Below are positions 9,100 to 18,555 of a stretch of DNA of 64,000 bases, piece by piece. The DNA comes from Halomonas sp. Y3 (GTDB lineage: Bacteria > Pseudomonadota > Gammaproteobacteria > Pseudomonadales > Halomonadaceae), in assembly GCF_024137965.1 (NCBI RefSeq), contig NZ_CP099975.1, positions 2,170,001-2,234,000 on the forward strand, in the 5' to 3' direction. Numbering within the stretch: the first letter of the stretch is position 1; every line of letters begins with the position of its first letter. The position numbers and the translations under genes were made by a program. The notes beneath the pieces were generated by a model that had not been told where the DNA came from, did not search any database, and saw only the letters and a list, made by a program, of their open reading frames with translations.

Positions 9100-10089
9100 A
9101 TGACCACCAAGCGCCTGCTGGCCTCCGCCATTGCCATGGGCTCCGCGCTCGCCATCGCCGCGCCGGCCATGGCCGACGACGGGCTCGGCAACTACCGCGA
9201 CCGCTTCGAGCCACTGCCCCACTTCCCGCCGATCCCGGCCCACAACTCCCTGACCCCGGAGAAGGTCGAGCTCGGCAACATGCTCTTCTTCGAGCCGCGC
9301 ATCTCCTCCAGCGGCGTGATCAGCTGCGCCACCTGCCACAACCCCGCGCTGGGCTGGGCGGACCGTATTCCGCGCGCCACCGGCCACGACGGCCAGATCG
9401 GCGAGCGCAACACCCCCACCGTGCTCAACTCCGGCTTCTTGGGCTCCCAGTTCTGGGACGGCCGCGAGCCGGACCTGGAAGGCCAGGCCCTCGGCCCCAT
9501 CGAGGCCGATGTGGAAATGGCCATGGACCTCGACAGCGCCCTGGAGCGCCTGAACGAGTTCGACCTCTACCAGAAGAAGTTCGCCGAGGCCTTCCCCGGC
9601 GACGAGGACCCGATCAACGCCGACAACCTGGCCAAGGCACTCGCCAGCTTCCAGCGCACCCTCAACACGCCGAACTCGCCCTTCGACCGCTACCTGCGCG
9701 GCGATATCGACGCCCTGAACCAGCAGGAGAAGGACGGCATGGTGGCCTTCGTGGACACCGGCTGCATCGCCTGCCACCGCGGCCCGGCGCTGACCGACAG
9801 CATGTTCCACCGCATCCAGGTGCCGGGCTCCACCGACGTGGGCCGCTTTGAAGTGACCGGTGACGAGGCGGATATGTACCGCTTCCGCACCCCGACTCTG
9901 CGCAACGTGGGCGTCACCTACCCCTACATGAACAATGGCGCCACCGAGACCCTGGAGGAGGCCGTTGCCATCATGGGCCAGGAGATGCTGGGTCGCGAGT
10001 ATGACGATGAGACCATCGCCAACATCACTGCCTTCCTGCACACCCTGACCGGCGAGATGCCCGACTTCGAGGTCCCGGCCCTGCCGTAA
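9100..10089 (+). CDS. Di-heme cytochrome c peroxidase (BCCP/MauG family)
   Basis: This 329-residue periplasmic protein has a Sec signal peptide ending APAMA at about residue 25. Two c-type heme sites are present: CATCH at residues 76-80 (N-terminal peroxidatic domain) and CIACH at 222-226 (electron-transferring domain). Size and spacing fit bacterial cytochrome c peroxidase, which reduces H2O2 with electrons from small c-type cytochromes. A GGGGGAA ribosome site precedes the ATG. It stands alone, with a strong terminator after it. MauG-like substrate oxidation cannot be excluded, but the length favours a peroxidase. Confidence 0.88.
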   Translation: MTTKRLLASAIAMGSALAIAAPAMADDGLGNYRDRFEPLPHFPPIPAHNSLTPEKVELGNMLFFEPRISSSGVISCATCHNPALGWADRIPRATGHDGQIGERNTPTVLNSGFLGSQFWDGREPDLEGQALGPIEADVEMAMDLDSALERLNEFDLYQKKFAEAFPGDEDPINADNLAKALASFQRTLNTPNSPFDRYLRGDIDALNQQEKDGMVAFVDTGCIACHRGPALTDSMFHRIQVPGSTDVGRFEVTGDEADMYRFRTPTLRNVGVTYPYMNNGATETLEEAVAIMGQEMLGREYDDETIANITAFLHTLTGEMPDFEVPALP

Positions 10090-10131
10090 CCTCGCCAGGG
10101 CGGCTCGAGCCTGCCGCCCCTCGTTCTCGCT

Positions 10132-10163
10132 AACGGCGCCCCCTGACGGGGGCGCCGTTTTCG
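10132..10163 (+). terminator. Rho-independent terminator after the cytochrome c peroxidase gene
   Basis: A perfect 12-bp stem (AACGGCGCCCCC / GGGGGCGCCGTT) with a TGAC loop runs into TTTT. It lies about 40 bases past the peroxidase stop codon and before the convergent adenine deaminase gene, so it may serve both directions. The T-run is on the plus strand. Confidence 0.8.
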
Positions 10164-10192
10164 TGTGCCGTGCCGCCGGACAGCGACGGATG

Positions 10193-11188
10193 TCAGTAAC
10201 AGGCCGCCAGCCGGTGACGCAGCTCGGTGCGCCGGGCGTCACTGATGAAGGCCGCCTCGATGGCCGTACCGGCCAGCTGGATGAAGGTGGCCTCGTCCCA
10301 GCCGAAGGCACGCTGGCACGCCTCGAAGTTGGCCAGCATGCCGCCGCCGAAATAGGCCGGATCGTCGGAGTTGAGGGTGACCCTCAGGCCCGCCTCCAGC
10401 AACTGAGGCAGCGGGTGCGCCTCGATGCGCTCCACCACCTTGAGGCGCACGTTGGAGAGCGGGCAGACCGTGAGCACCACCCCCTCGTCGCGCAGCCGCG
10501 CCACCAGGTCGGGATCCTCCAGGCAGCGCACGCCGTGGTCGATGCGGCAGACGTCGAGCCGATCCAGGGCCTGGCGAATATAGTCGGGGGGCCCCTCCTC
10601 GCCGGCGTGGGCCACCCGGGGAATGCCCAGCCGGGCGGCGCGCTCGAACACCTCGACGAACTTCTCGGGGGGGTTGCCGCGCTCGGCGCTGTCCAGGCCT
10701 ACCGCATCCAGCATCTCCCAGTAGGGAGCGGCCTCCTCCAGCACCGCCATGGCCTCCTCGGCATCGCGGTCGCGCAGGAAGGCCATGATCAGCGCCGTGC
10801 TGAGCCCCAGCTCTCGCTCGGCCTCGCGCCGAGCGAGCGACAGCCCCTCCATCACCACCGGCAGCTCGATGCCGCGTATCCGATGGGCCTGGGGGTCGAA
10901 GTGCATCTCCACGTGCACCACTCCCTCGGCATGGGCGCGGCGGAAGTAGTCCATGGCCAGGTCGTGGAAATCCTCGGCGGTGCGCAGCACGCTCATGCCC
11001 TGGTAGTAGAGGTCGAGGAAGGACTGCAGATCGCTGAAGTCATAGGCGGCGCGCGCCTCCTCCACCGAGGCATAGGGCAGCGCGACGCCGTTACGCTCGG
11101 CCAGGGCAAACATCAGCTCGGGCTCCAGGGAGCCCTCGATATGCAGGTGAAGCTCGGCCTTGGGCAGGCGCTTAAGGAAATCACGCAT
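10193..11188 (-). CDS. Adenine deaminase (adenosine deaminase superfamily, fungal Aah1-like type)
   Basis: The 331-residue enzyme of the Add superfamily has metal ligands H14 and H16 (ELHLHIEGS), the AHAGEEGPP segment, RIDHGVR and TLNSDDPAYFGG. From memory, the pattern GEEGPPxYI...RIDHGVR...VCPLSN...SDDPAYFGG is that of Pseudomonas adenine deaminases rather than true adenosine deaminases. The likely reaction is therefore adenine to hypoxanthine. It sits a few genes from xdhABC-guaD, which would take the product on to urate. Adenosine as substrate remains possible from sequence alone. Confidence 0.82.
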   Translation of the reverse strand: MRDFLKRLPKAELHLHIEGSLEPELMFALAERNGVALPYASVEEARAAYDFSDLQSFLDLYYQGMSVLRTAEDFHDLAMDYFRRAHAEGVVHVEMHFDPQAHRIRGIELPVVMEGLSLARREAERELGLSTALIMAFLRDRDAEEAMAVLEEAAPYWEMLDAVGLDSAERGNPPEKFVEVFERAARLGIPRVAHAGEEGPPDYIRQALDRLDVCRIDHGVRCLEDPDLVARLRDEGVVLTVCPLSNVRLKVVERIEAHPLPQLLEAGLRVTLNSDDPAYFGGGMLANFEACQRAFGWDEATFIQLAGTAIEAAFISDARRTELRHRLAACY

Positions 11189-11260
11189 GGCGGGTCTCTC
11201 TCGTCGAGGGCGCTTTCCCCCATCCTGATCGAAACCCCGCCATCGCGCAAAGCGCGGCGA

Positions 11261-12982
11261 TTAAACCCGCGGGTCACGGCGCCCCTCGACCAGCGTCACG
11301 CGCCGGTCGATACCCGGCGGGTCGAAGGCGCCGCCATCCAACTGGTGCACCAGATAGAGCACGCTGCGCCCCTGCAGCCAAACGTCCAGGCGCGCCCCAA
11401 GCGCCGCGGCCGTGTCGGCATCGAGCCCGGCGAAGGGCTCGTCCAGGATCACCAGGTCGGGGTCGCGCAGGTAGAGCCTCGCCAGTGCCAGGCGCCGGGC
11501 CTGGCCGCCGGAGAGCTGGCCACCGCCCTCGCCCACCCGGGTCTGCAGGCCACGGGGCAGCGACTCCGCCCAGGCGTCGAGCCCGACCCAGGCCAGCGCT
11601 GCCCAGAGCTCGGCCTCCCCCGCCTCCGGGCGGGCAATGCGCAGGTTGGCGGCAAGGCTGTCATCGAGCAGGTCGGCGCGCTGGGTCAGGGCCGCCACCC
11701 GGCGGCGCAGGTCGTCCCCGGGCCACTGTGCCGGCGCCATGCCGCCCAGGCGCACCGCGCCCCGCTGAGCCTCGAGCTGCCCCAGCAGCAGGCCCGCCAC
11801 GCTGGACTTCCCCGCCCCGGAGGCCCCGCAGAGGGCCAGGCGCTCGCCGGGGGCGAGACGCAGGGTCAGATCCGTCAGGGCCGGGGTCAGGGCGCCGGCA
11901 TAGTGCAGGGTCACCGCCTCCAGCTCGGCGCCGAGTGGTCCTGCAGGCGGCGCCGCGACGGGCATCTTCTCCGCGCGGGCACCGGCCCTCGCCTCCAGCT
12001 CATTGAGGCGTCCGGCGGCGCCCCGGGTGGCCCCCAGCCAGGTGAAGGCCGCCGGCAGCGCGGCCAGGGCCTCGCTCATGGCCAGCATGGCGATGGGCAT
12101 CATCACCATGAGGGGACCGGAGAGCCGGCCGGCCTCCCAGGCGCCGGCGGCAAGCCACAGGGCCAGCACCATGGCGAGCCCCACCAGCAGGCCAGCCAGG
12201 GCGTTGCCCAGCGCCACCAGGGCCCCCAGGGCAAGCTGACCCCGATAGAGCCGCGCCTCGATCTCGTGCAGTTCGCGACGCTGGCGGGCCAGGCTGCCGT
12301 AGGCCTCGAGCTCGGCCATGCCCTGCAGCGCCTCGACCGTTCGCCCGCGCAGGGCCTCGAGCTCACCCACCTGGGCGCGGCTCTCGGCTAGCCCTAGGCG
12401 CGCCTGACCCAGGGTCAACCAGAGCCAGCCCAGCAGGAGCAGCGCACCGCCGGCCAGACCCACACGGGGTGAGAAGAGCGCCAGGAAGGCCGAGAGCCCG
12501 AGGATCGCCAGCAGGCCCACGCCGGCGGGAGCCAGCAGCCGCAGATAGAGGCTATCCAGGGTGTCGATATCGGCGGTAAGTCGGTTGAGCCAGTCGCTGG
12601 CCCGGCGCCGGGCCAGGGCCTGGCCGTCGAGGCTTGCCAGCACGCCGAAGAGCCGCCCGCGCAGGTCGGCCAGCAGGCGCAGCACGGTATCGTGGTTGTA
12701 GAGCCGCTCCAGGTAGCGCGCCACGGTGCGACTGACCGCAAAGAAGCGGATGCCGCCGCCCGGCACATAGACATCCAGGCTGGCGGCGATGCCCGCGGCC
12801 AGCAGCAGCCCGGTGAGCCCGGTCGCGGTGATGAACCAGCCGGAGAGCGCCAGCAGGCCGATGGCCGACAGCAGCGTCAGGGCGATCAGCGCCGCGCCGG
12901 CCAGCAGGCGGCCGCGGCGCCGATCCAGCTGCCGAAGCCAGGGTCGCAGTTCTCTCAACAGGGTGTCAGGGCGATGCGTCAT
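11261..12982 (-). CDS. cydC: CydC, subunit of the cysteine/glutathione ABC exporter for cytochrome bd assembly
   Basis: This 573-residue ABC half-transporter has about six N-terminal membrane segments (LLALSGWFITATGLTG is a CydC hallmark). A C-terminal ATPase follows with Walker A GASGAGKSS, signature LSGGQARRLALARL and Walker B VILDEPFAGLD. With CydD it exports reduced thiols to the periplasm and is needed for heme insertion into bd oxidases. The start overlaps the end of cydD by 17 bases. It is the last gene of the cydABDC operon. Confidence 0.93.
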   Translation of the reverse strand: MTHRPDTLLRELRPWLRQLDRRRGRLLAGAALIALTLLSAIGLLALSGWFITATGLTGLLLAAGIAASLDVYVPGGGIRFFAVSRTVARYLERLYNHDTVLRLLADLRGRLFGVLASLDGQALARRRASDWLNRLTADIDTLDSLYLRLLAPAGVGLLAILGLSAFLALFSPRVGLAGGALLLLGWLWLTLGQARLGLAESRAQVGELEALRGRTVEALQGMAELEAYGSLARQRRELHEIEARLYRGQLALGALVALGNALAGLLVGLAMVLALWLAAGAWEAGRLSGPLMVMMPIAMLAMSEALAALPAAFTWLGATRGAAGRLNELEARAGARAEKMPVAAPPAGPLGAELEAVTLHYAGALTPALTDLTLRLAPGERLALCGASGAGKSSVAGLLLGQLEAQRGAVRLGGMAPAQWPGDDLRRRVAALTQRADLLDDSLAANLRIARPEAGEAELWAALAWVGLDAWAESLPRGLQTRVGEGGGQLSGGQARRLALARLYLRDPDLVILDEPFAGLDADTAAALGARLDVWLQGRSVLYLVHQLDGGAFDPPGIDRRVTLVEGRRDPRV

Positions 12983-14660
12983 GGTGCACCTCCGTGAGCC
13001 GGCCCGCGTCGAGCCGCAGCCGGCGACTTGCCATGGCGATCAGCGCCGGGTGGTGGGTCGCGATCACAAGGGTACGGCCCTGGGCGGCCAGGGCCTCCAG
13101 GGCACTGATCACCACCGCCTCGGTATCGGCATCGAGGCTGGCCGTGGGCTCGTCCAGCAGAACCAGGGGCGCCTCGACCAGAAAGATCCTGGCCAGGGCC
13201 AGGCGCTGGGCCTGCCCCCCGGAGAGGCCTGCCCCCCGTTCGCCCAGTGGCGTCTCGAGCCCAGCAGGCAGGCGTGCCAGCAGCTCTCCCAGCCCCGCCC
13301 GCTCCAGGGCCTGCGCCATGGCCTCGGCCGAAGCATCCGGCGCCGCCAGACGCAGGTTGTCGGCCAGGCTGCCCTGGATCAGCAGCGGGCGCTGGTCCAT
13401 CCAGGCCAGGGCAAGCCCCGGCGCCAGGCGACGCTCCCCGGCACCGGAGCCGACGAAGCCGGCCAGCAGCTGCAGCAGGGTCGACTTGCCGGACCCCGAG
13501 GGGCCGATCAGCGCCACCACCTCGCCCCGCGCCAGGCGCAGGTCACAGGGAGCCAGCACCTGGCCGCGCCCGGGCCGGGTCACTTCCGCCCCGGCCAGCT
13601 CGACCAGTACCTCCGGGTCTGCCGGCGCCTCGGGACGGTCATGGCGCACCGGATCGGGACGCTCGGCGAGCAGCGCCATCAGGCCGTCGGCGGCCCCCAG
13701 GGCCGCGGCACGGTCGTGGTAGTGCTGGGCCAGGGTGCGCAGCGGCTGGAAGAACTCCGGCGCCAGCAGCAGCACCAGCAGGCCGCTGAACAGGGTGAGC
13801 TCGGGAGAGGGGCCGTAGGTGATATAGCCCAGCAGCCCGAAGCCCACATAGATGGCCACCACGGCGATGGCCACCGAGGCGAAGAACTCCAGCACCGCCG
13901 AGGAGAGAAAGGCCAGCCGCAGGGTGCGCATGCTGCGACGCCGATAGTCGTCGGCGGCAGCGTGCACCTCCAGGGTGGCGGCCCGGGTATGGCCGAAGAG
14001 CTGCAGGGTGGTAATGGCGCGCACCCGATCGATGAAGTGGCCGGAGAGCCGGGCCACCGCTTCGAACTGGTCGCGGTTGAGGCGCTCCGCCCCCATGCCC
14101 ACCAGGGCCATGAAGAGCGGAATCAGCGGCGCTGCCAGCAGCAGGAATAGCGCGGCCAGCCAGTCCAGCCAGAGCGCCACCCCCAGTATCAGCGCGGGGC
14201 CGATCACCGATAGCATGAGCTGGGGGCGAAAGCGGGCGAAGTAGCCGTCCAGCGACTCGACCTGCTCCACCAGCTGGCTGGCCAGGCTCGCCGAATGACG
14301 CCCGGAGAGCCAGCCCGGACCGAGCCGCGCCAGCTGATCGAACAGCTCGGACCTCACCGCCGCGCGGATGCGCAGACTGGCCCGCTGGCCGAGCCGCTCC
14401 TGGGCGTAGAGGGCCAGGGCCCGCACCGCCAGCAGCAGGGCCATGGCGCCGAGTGCCGGCAGCAGCGCGCCCAGAGCCGCCCCCTCGACCAGCAGGGCGC
14501 TGACCACCCAGGCCAGCAGGCCGAGCTGTGCGATGGTGGCCAGGGTGGCCACGACGCCGGCGACCACCGCCAGGCCCAGTGAACGGCGCTCGCGGGCCGC
14601 CAGGGTGACAAGCCAGCGGCGGGCATCGCGCCCGCCGCCGGTGGTCTCAGGAGTGGCCAT
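12966..14660 (-). CDS. cydD: CydD, subunit of the cysteine/glutathione ABC exporter
   Basis: This 564-residue partner of CydC has an N-terminal transmembrane domain, then an ATPase with GPSGSGKST (Walker A), LSGGQAQRLALARIF (signature) and LVLLDEPTASLD (Walker B). It starts 3 bases after the cydB stop codon, so oxidase and assembly factor are made from one transcript. The segment EFFQPLRTLAQHYHDRAAALGAAD is typical of CydD. Confidence 0.93.
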   Translation of the reverse strand: MATPETTGGGRDARRWLVTLAARERRSLGLAVVAGVVATLATIAQLGLLAWVVSALLVEGAALGALLPALGAMALLLAVRALALYAQERLGQRASLRIRAAVRSELFDQLARLGPGWLSGRHSASLASQLVEQVESLDGYFARFRPQLMLSVIGPALILGVALWLDWLAALFLLLAAPLIPLFMALVGMGAERLNRDQFEAVARLSGHFIDRVRAITTLQLFGHTRAATLEVHAAADDYRRRSMRTLRLAFLSSAVLEFFASVAIAVVAIYVGFGLLGYITYGPSPELTLFSGLLVLLLAPEFFQPLRTLAQHYHDRAAALGAADGLMALLAERPDPVRHDRPEAPADPEVLVELAGAEVTRPGRGQVLAPCDLRLARGEVVALIGPSGSGKSTLLQLLAGFVGSGAGERRLAPGLALAWMDQRPLLIQGSLADNLRLAAPDASAEAMAQALERAGLGELLARLPAGLETPLGERGAGLSGGQAQRLALARIFLVEAPLVLLDEPTASLDADTEAVVISALEALAAQGRTLVIATHHPALIAMASRRLRLDAGRLTEVHHDASP

Positions 14661-14663
14661 GGC

Positions 14664-15665
14664 TCAGTGGTAGCCCTCGCCCACCTTGACCTTGCCGCGG
14701 AAGACCCAGTAGGTCCAGGCGGTATAGGTCATCACGATGGGGATCACGAACAGCGTACCGATGAGCAGGAAGAGCTGAGCTTCCGGCGCGGAGGCCGCAT
14801 CCCAGATGGTGTAGTTGGGCGGCACGATCACCGGCCACTTGCTGACGATCAGCCCCAGGTAGGTGAAGATGAAGATCCCCAGGGTCGCCACGAAGGGCAG
14901 CCCCTCGCGGCGCTTCTGCACGCTGCGATACACCAGGAAGGCACAGGCCAGGGCCAGGGCCGGGAAGATCCAGATCAGCTGGATATTGGAGAACCAGCGC
15001 GCCCAGACGTCGGGATTGACGAAAGGCGTCCAGAGGCTCACGGCCATGAAGACCGCCAGCACCGCCGCCAGCAGGATCGGGGTGATGCGATAGGCCCACT
15101 CCTGCACATGGCCTTCCGACTTCATGATCAGCCAGGTGGAGCCGAGCAGCGCATAGCCGCACATCAGGCCGAGGCCGGTCATGACGGTGAACGGCGTCAG
15201 CCAGTCCAGGGCGCCACCGACGTAGGTGAAGTCCTCCACGGCGAAGCCCTGAATATAGGCGCCCACCACGGCGCCCTGGGCGAAGGCGGCCACTGCCGAG
15301 CCCCAGCAGAAGGCGCGGTTCCACCAGCGGCGATTCTTGCGGGCCTTGAAGCGGAACTCGAAGGCCACGCCCCGGAAGATCAGCCCGGCCAGCATCAGGA
15401 AGACCCCGATATAGAGCGCCGGCAGAAACACCGAGTAGACCAGGGGGAAGGCGCCGAGCAGGCCAGCCCCGCCCAGCACCAGCCAGGTCTCGTTGCCGTC
15501 CCAGACCGGGGCGACCGAGTTCATCATGACGTCGCGGGACTCCTCGTCCGGGGCGAAGGGGTAGAGGATCCCCAGGCCCAGGTCGAAGCCGTCCATGATC
15601 ACATACATGATGACGCCAAAGCCGATGATCAGCGCCCAGATCAAGGTGAGATCAAACATTTCCAT
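14664..15665 (-). CDS. cydB: Cytochrome bd quinol oxidase subunit II
   Basis: This 333-residue membrane protein has about eight to nine hydrophobic helices and the usual subunit II start, with a DGFDLGLGIL motif at about residues 26-35. The length matches the shorter CioB type of Pseudomonas rather than the 379-residue E. coli CydB. It pairs with CydA, whose stop codon is 3 bases upstream. A small CydX-type subunit was looked for between cydB and cydD, but there is no room for one. Confidence 0.94.
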   Translation of the reverse strand: MEMFDLTLIWALIIGFGVIMYVIMDGFDLGLGILYPFAPDEESRDVMMNSVAPVWDGNETWLVLGGAGLLGAFPLVYSVFLPALYIGVFLMLAGLIFRGVAFEFRFKARKNRRWWNRAFCWGSAVAAFAQGAVVGAYIQGFAVEDFTYVGGALDWLTPFTVMTGLGLMCGYALLGSTWLIMKSEGHVQEWAYRITPILLAAVLAVFMAVSLWTPFVNPDVWARWFSNIQLIWIFPALALACAFLVYRSVQKRREGLPFVATLGIFIFTYLGLIVSKWPVIVPPNYTIWDAASAPEAQLFLLIGTLFVIPIVMTYTAWTYWVFRGKVKVGEGYH

Positions 15666-15668
15666 GGG

Positions 15669-17081
15669 TCAGCTCCTCGCCGAATCGGCATCATCGAAGG
15701 GGGTATGGGCAGCGGACAGAGGGCGTGCAGGCCGCTCGGTTTCACCCTTGATCTCGTCGCGCTGCTCCTCGGGGAGCATGCCGTTACGCACCACCTTGGT
15801 GAGGTAGTAGATACCCGCCCAGAACACCGCGGCATAGACCGCCACATAGCCGATCAGCGTGAAGAGCGCCATGCCGCCGGTCAGCGAGGGCGTGACGGAC
15901 TCCGCCTGGGTCATCAGGCCGTAGACCAGCCAGGGCGCGCGCCCCACCTCGGTGACGATCCAGCCGGCCAGTACCGCCACGAAGGGCGTGACGATCATGC
16001 CCACCAGGGTCTTGAGAAACAGCGGGTTGGTATAGAGGGTACCGCGCTTGCGCAGGACGGCACCGGCGATGGCCACGCCGATCATCAGGAAGCCAAGGCC
16101 CACCATGATCCGGAAGGACCAGAAAACGATCCATACCGGGGGCTGCTCATCGCGCGGCACCTCGCTGATACCCGGCACGACCCCTGCCGGATCATGCTTG
16201 AGAATGATGCTGGCGAGGCTCGGGATACCGATCTCGAAGCGGTTGGTCTGGGCCTCCTGGTCGGGAATCGCGAAGAGCAGCAGCGGCACATGGCTGCGCG
16301 TCTCCCAGTTGCCCTCCATGGCCGCCACCTTGGTAGGCTGGTGCTCCAGGGTGTTGAGACCGTGGAAGTCACCCACCACCGCCTGGGCCGGGGCGAGTAC
16401 CAGCAGCAGCCAGAGACACATGGAGAGCGCCTTGCGGTTGGCCTCCACGTCACGGCCGCGCAGCAGGAACCAGGCGCTGACGCCGGCCACCACGAAGCCA
16501 CCGGTCAGGAAGGAGGCCATGCCCATATGGGTAAAGCGGTACCAGAAGGAGGGATTGAAGATCGCCTCGAACCAGGAGGTGATCATGAAGCTACCGTTTA
16601 CCAGCTCCACACCGGCCGGGGTCTGCATCCAGCTGTTGGCCGAGAGGATCCAGAACGACGAGATAAAGGTGCCGGTGGCCACCATGATGGCGGCGAACAG
16701 ATGCACCCCCTGAGGCACCTTGCCGCGACCGAACAGCAGCACGCCGAGGAAGGCCGCTTCCAGGAAGAAGGCGGTGAGCACTTCGTAGCTGAGCACCGGG
16801 CCCAGGAAGTTGGCTGTGGCCTGGGAGAAGTTGCTCCAGTTGGTCCCGAACTGGAAGGACATCACGATGCCCGACACGACCCCCATGCCGAAGACCACGG
16901 CGAAGATCTTGGTCCAGAACAGGGCCAGACGGTCCCAGGCGGGATTCTGGGTCTTGTAGAAAAGACCGTTGAGTAGCGCTATGTAGGATGCCAGCCCGAT
17001 GGTGAACACCGGAAAGATGGCGTGGAAGGAGACCACGAAGGCAAACTGCAATCGTGATAGCAGGAGAGGATCCAGTTCCAT
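15669..17081 (-). CDS. cydA: Cytochrome bd quinol oxidase subunit I, CIO-like short Q-loop type
   Basis: This 470-residue protein oxidises quinol and reduces oxygen at hemes b558, b595 and d. Heme ligands are recognisable: H20 in SFHAIFP, the His in YRFTHMGM, and the Met region further on. The quinol loop (GDFHGLNTLEHQPTKVAAMEG) carries the conserved Lys and Glu. At 470 residues it lacks the long Q-loop extension of E. coli CydA and resembles the cyanide-insensitive oxidase CioA. First gene of the operon; an FNR/ANR box lies 261 bases upstream. Confidence 0.94.
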   Translation of the reverse strand: MELDPLLLSRLQFAFVVSFHAIFPVFTIGLASYIALLNGLFYKTQNPAWDRLALFWTKIFAVVFGMGVVSGIVMSFQFGTNWSNFSQATANFLGPVLSYEVLTAFFLEAAFLGVLLFGRGKVPQGVHLFAAIMVATGTFISSFWILSANSWMQTPAGVELVNGSFMITSWFEAIFNPSFWYRFTHMGMASFLTGGFVVAGVSAWFLLRGRDVEANRKALSMCLWLLLVLAPAQAVVGDFHGLNTLEHQPTKVAAMEGNWETRSHVPLLLFAIPDQEAQTNRFEIGIPSLASIILKHDPAGVVPGISEVPRDEQPPVWIVFWSFRIMVGLGFLMIGVAIAGAVLRKRGTLYTNPLFLKTLVGMIVTPFVAVLAGWIVTEVGRAPWLVYGLMTQAESVTPSLTGGMALFTLIGYVAVYAAVFWAGIYYLTKVVRNGMLPEEQRDEIKGETERPARPLSAAHTPFDDADSARS

Positions 17082-17341
17082 GTCGCAAGCCTCATGACAG
17101 CGATGGACTCAGAGTCGTCTCAAGGGATGCGAAGGCACCTTGGGGTGCTTGCTTGTACCTCTGGCGCCGCCGAAGCCGCACCGTGACGCATTCCACCTGG
17201 ACACCAGGGACAAGGTAAGACTAGCAGCCTGGGGGCCCTGCCCTGGGCACCGCGCTTGAAGCGCATATAGAACCAGCACTGCTAAGCTTATTCAACCTTG
17301 AGCGTTAGCTTACTATTAAGGACTGCCATGATCTCGAAAAG

Positions 17342-17355
17342 TTGATCCAAATCAG
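17342..17355. promoter_or_regulatory. FNR/ANR box upstream of the cydABDC operon
   Basis: TTGATCCAAATCAG matches TTGAT-N4-ATCAA at nine of ten fixed positions. It is in the 298-bp stretch between the start of cydA and the end of the antiporter gene. Measured on the minus strand, a class II start point would fall near 17307, and an AATAGT hexamer (17312-17317) lies near the expected -10 position. The rest of the interval shows nothing else I can identify. Oxygen-responsive activation of bd oxidase by this family is well known. Confidence 0.65.
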
Positions 17356-17379
17356 CGTGTCTCATTGTCGCAGGCCGCC

Positions 17380-18360
17380 TCAGGCGGCGGCGGTCAGCAC
17401 CAGACGCACCAGCCAGGCGGTATAGGCCATGAACATCGCCAGCAGCACCGCCCCTTCCAGGCGATTGATGCGTCCCGGCCGGCCCCGCCAACCCATGGCG
17501 AAGAGCGCCAGCAGCAGGGTCATGGCGGCCATCAGGCTCCAGTCGCGCAGCAGCACCTCGGCGCCCACCTGGATGGGGTGAATCACCGCAGCGAGCCCCA
17601 CCACCCCTAGGGTATTGAAGAGGTTGGAGCCCACCACGTTGCCCAGTACCAGGTCGTGCTCGCGACGGCGCAGGGCGCTGATGGAGGAGGCGAGTTCGGG
17701 CAGGGAGGTCCCCACTGCCACCACCGTGAGGCCGATCACCAGGTCGCTGACGCCGAGCCCCTGGGCGATGGCGACGGCGCCCCACACCAGGAGTCTCGAG
17801 CTCACCACCAGCAGCACCAGCCCCACCGCCGTCCAGGCGAGGCCCGCCCTGAGCGACAGGGGGTGCACCGCCAGACTCTCCTCGGTGTCGGCGCCCAGCG
17901 CATCGGCGCCGTCACGGCGGGCACGCCAGACGCTGGTGCCGATGAAGAGCGCCAGCAGCACCAGCAGCAGCGCCCCTTCCAGTCGCCCGATCAGGCCTCC
18001 CCACATCAGCAGCGCCGAGAGCAGGGTCGCTCCGCCCAGTATCGGCAACTCCCGACGCACCACCGTGGAGTGCACCGTCAGGGGCGAGATCAGCGCCACC
18101 AGGCCAAGGATCAGGCCGATATTGGCGATATTGGAGCCGTAGGCGTTGCCCAGCGCCAGGGCGGGGTTGCCCTGCCCCGCTGCCAGGGCCGACACCACCA
18201 GCTCCGGTGCCGAGGTGCCAAAGCCGATCACCAGCATGCCGATCAGCAGGGGCGACAGCCCCAGCCGCGCCGAGGTGGCCGCCGCACCGTCGACGAAGCG
18301 CTCGGCGCTCCATACCAGCAGGATCAGACCTGCCACCACCGCTACCGCAGGAAGCATCAT
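17380..18360 (-). CDS. Calcium/sodium antiporter (CaCA family, YrbG-like)
   Basis: This 326-residue membrane protein has about ten hydrophobic segments arranged as two inverted halves. The two alpha-repeats of the cation/Ca2+ exchanger superfamily are clear: GTSAPELVVSALAA...GNAYGSNIANIG in the first half and GTSLPELASSISAL...GNVVGSNLFNTLG in the second. These acidic and Asn residues line the ion site. The length is typical. It is a single gene, divergent from pqiA. Ion specificity (Ca2+, Na+ or K+) cannot be read from the sequence. Confidence 0.9.
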   Translation of the reverse strand: MMLPAVAVVAGLILLVWSAERFVDGAAATSARLGLSPLLIGMLVIGFGTSAPELVVSALAAGQGNPALALGNAYGSNIANIGLILGLVALISPLTVHSTVVRRELPILGGATLLSALLMWGGLIGRLEGALLLVLLALFIGTSVWRARRDGADALGADTEESLAVHPLSLRAGLAWTAVGLVLLVVSSRLLVWGAVAIAQGLGVSDLVIGLTVVAVGTSLPELASSISALRRREHDLVLGNVVGSNLFNTLGVVGLAAVIHPIQVGAEVLLRDWSLMAAMTLLLALFAMGWRGRPGRINRLEGAVLLAMFMAYTAWLVRLVLTAAA

Positions 18361-18555
18361 GGGGTTGCCTCAGGAACATTCATCTGTGCATGTTTGTCTA
18401 TGGTGCGCCGGTCGCCGACGTGTCACACTTCCGCCCATGCGCCGACGCACTCGGCCGGGAGTGTAGGCCTCTCGGCTGCCCCGGAAAAGACGGCCCACAG
18501 GAATCCACCGCCAGCAGGAGAGAGTGCCCCCTTGGCCCAGCGCCGCTTCCCGTTC

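Noticed and set aside
11189..11260. Imperfect hairpin between adenine deaminase and cydC as a terminator
   Set aside because: The stem has a 3-base bulge and no proper T-run on the minus strand; not strong enough to list.
14655..14670. Search for a small CydX/CydZ-type subunit gene after cydB
   Set aside because: cydB and cydD are only 3 bases apart, so no extra gene fits. CIO-type oxidases need not have one.
17656..18555. Upstream extension of the pqiA reading frame for 300 codons
   Set aside because: It runs antisense through the antiporter gene and encodes a His/Gln/Arg-rich sequence without domain similarity. PqiA homology begins after 18532.
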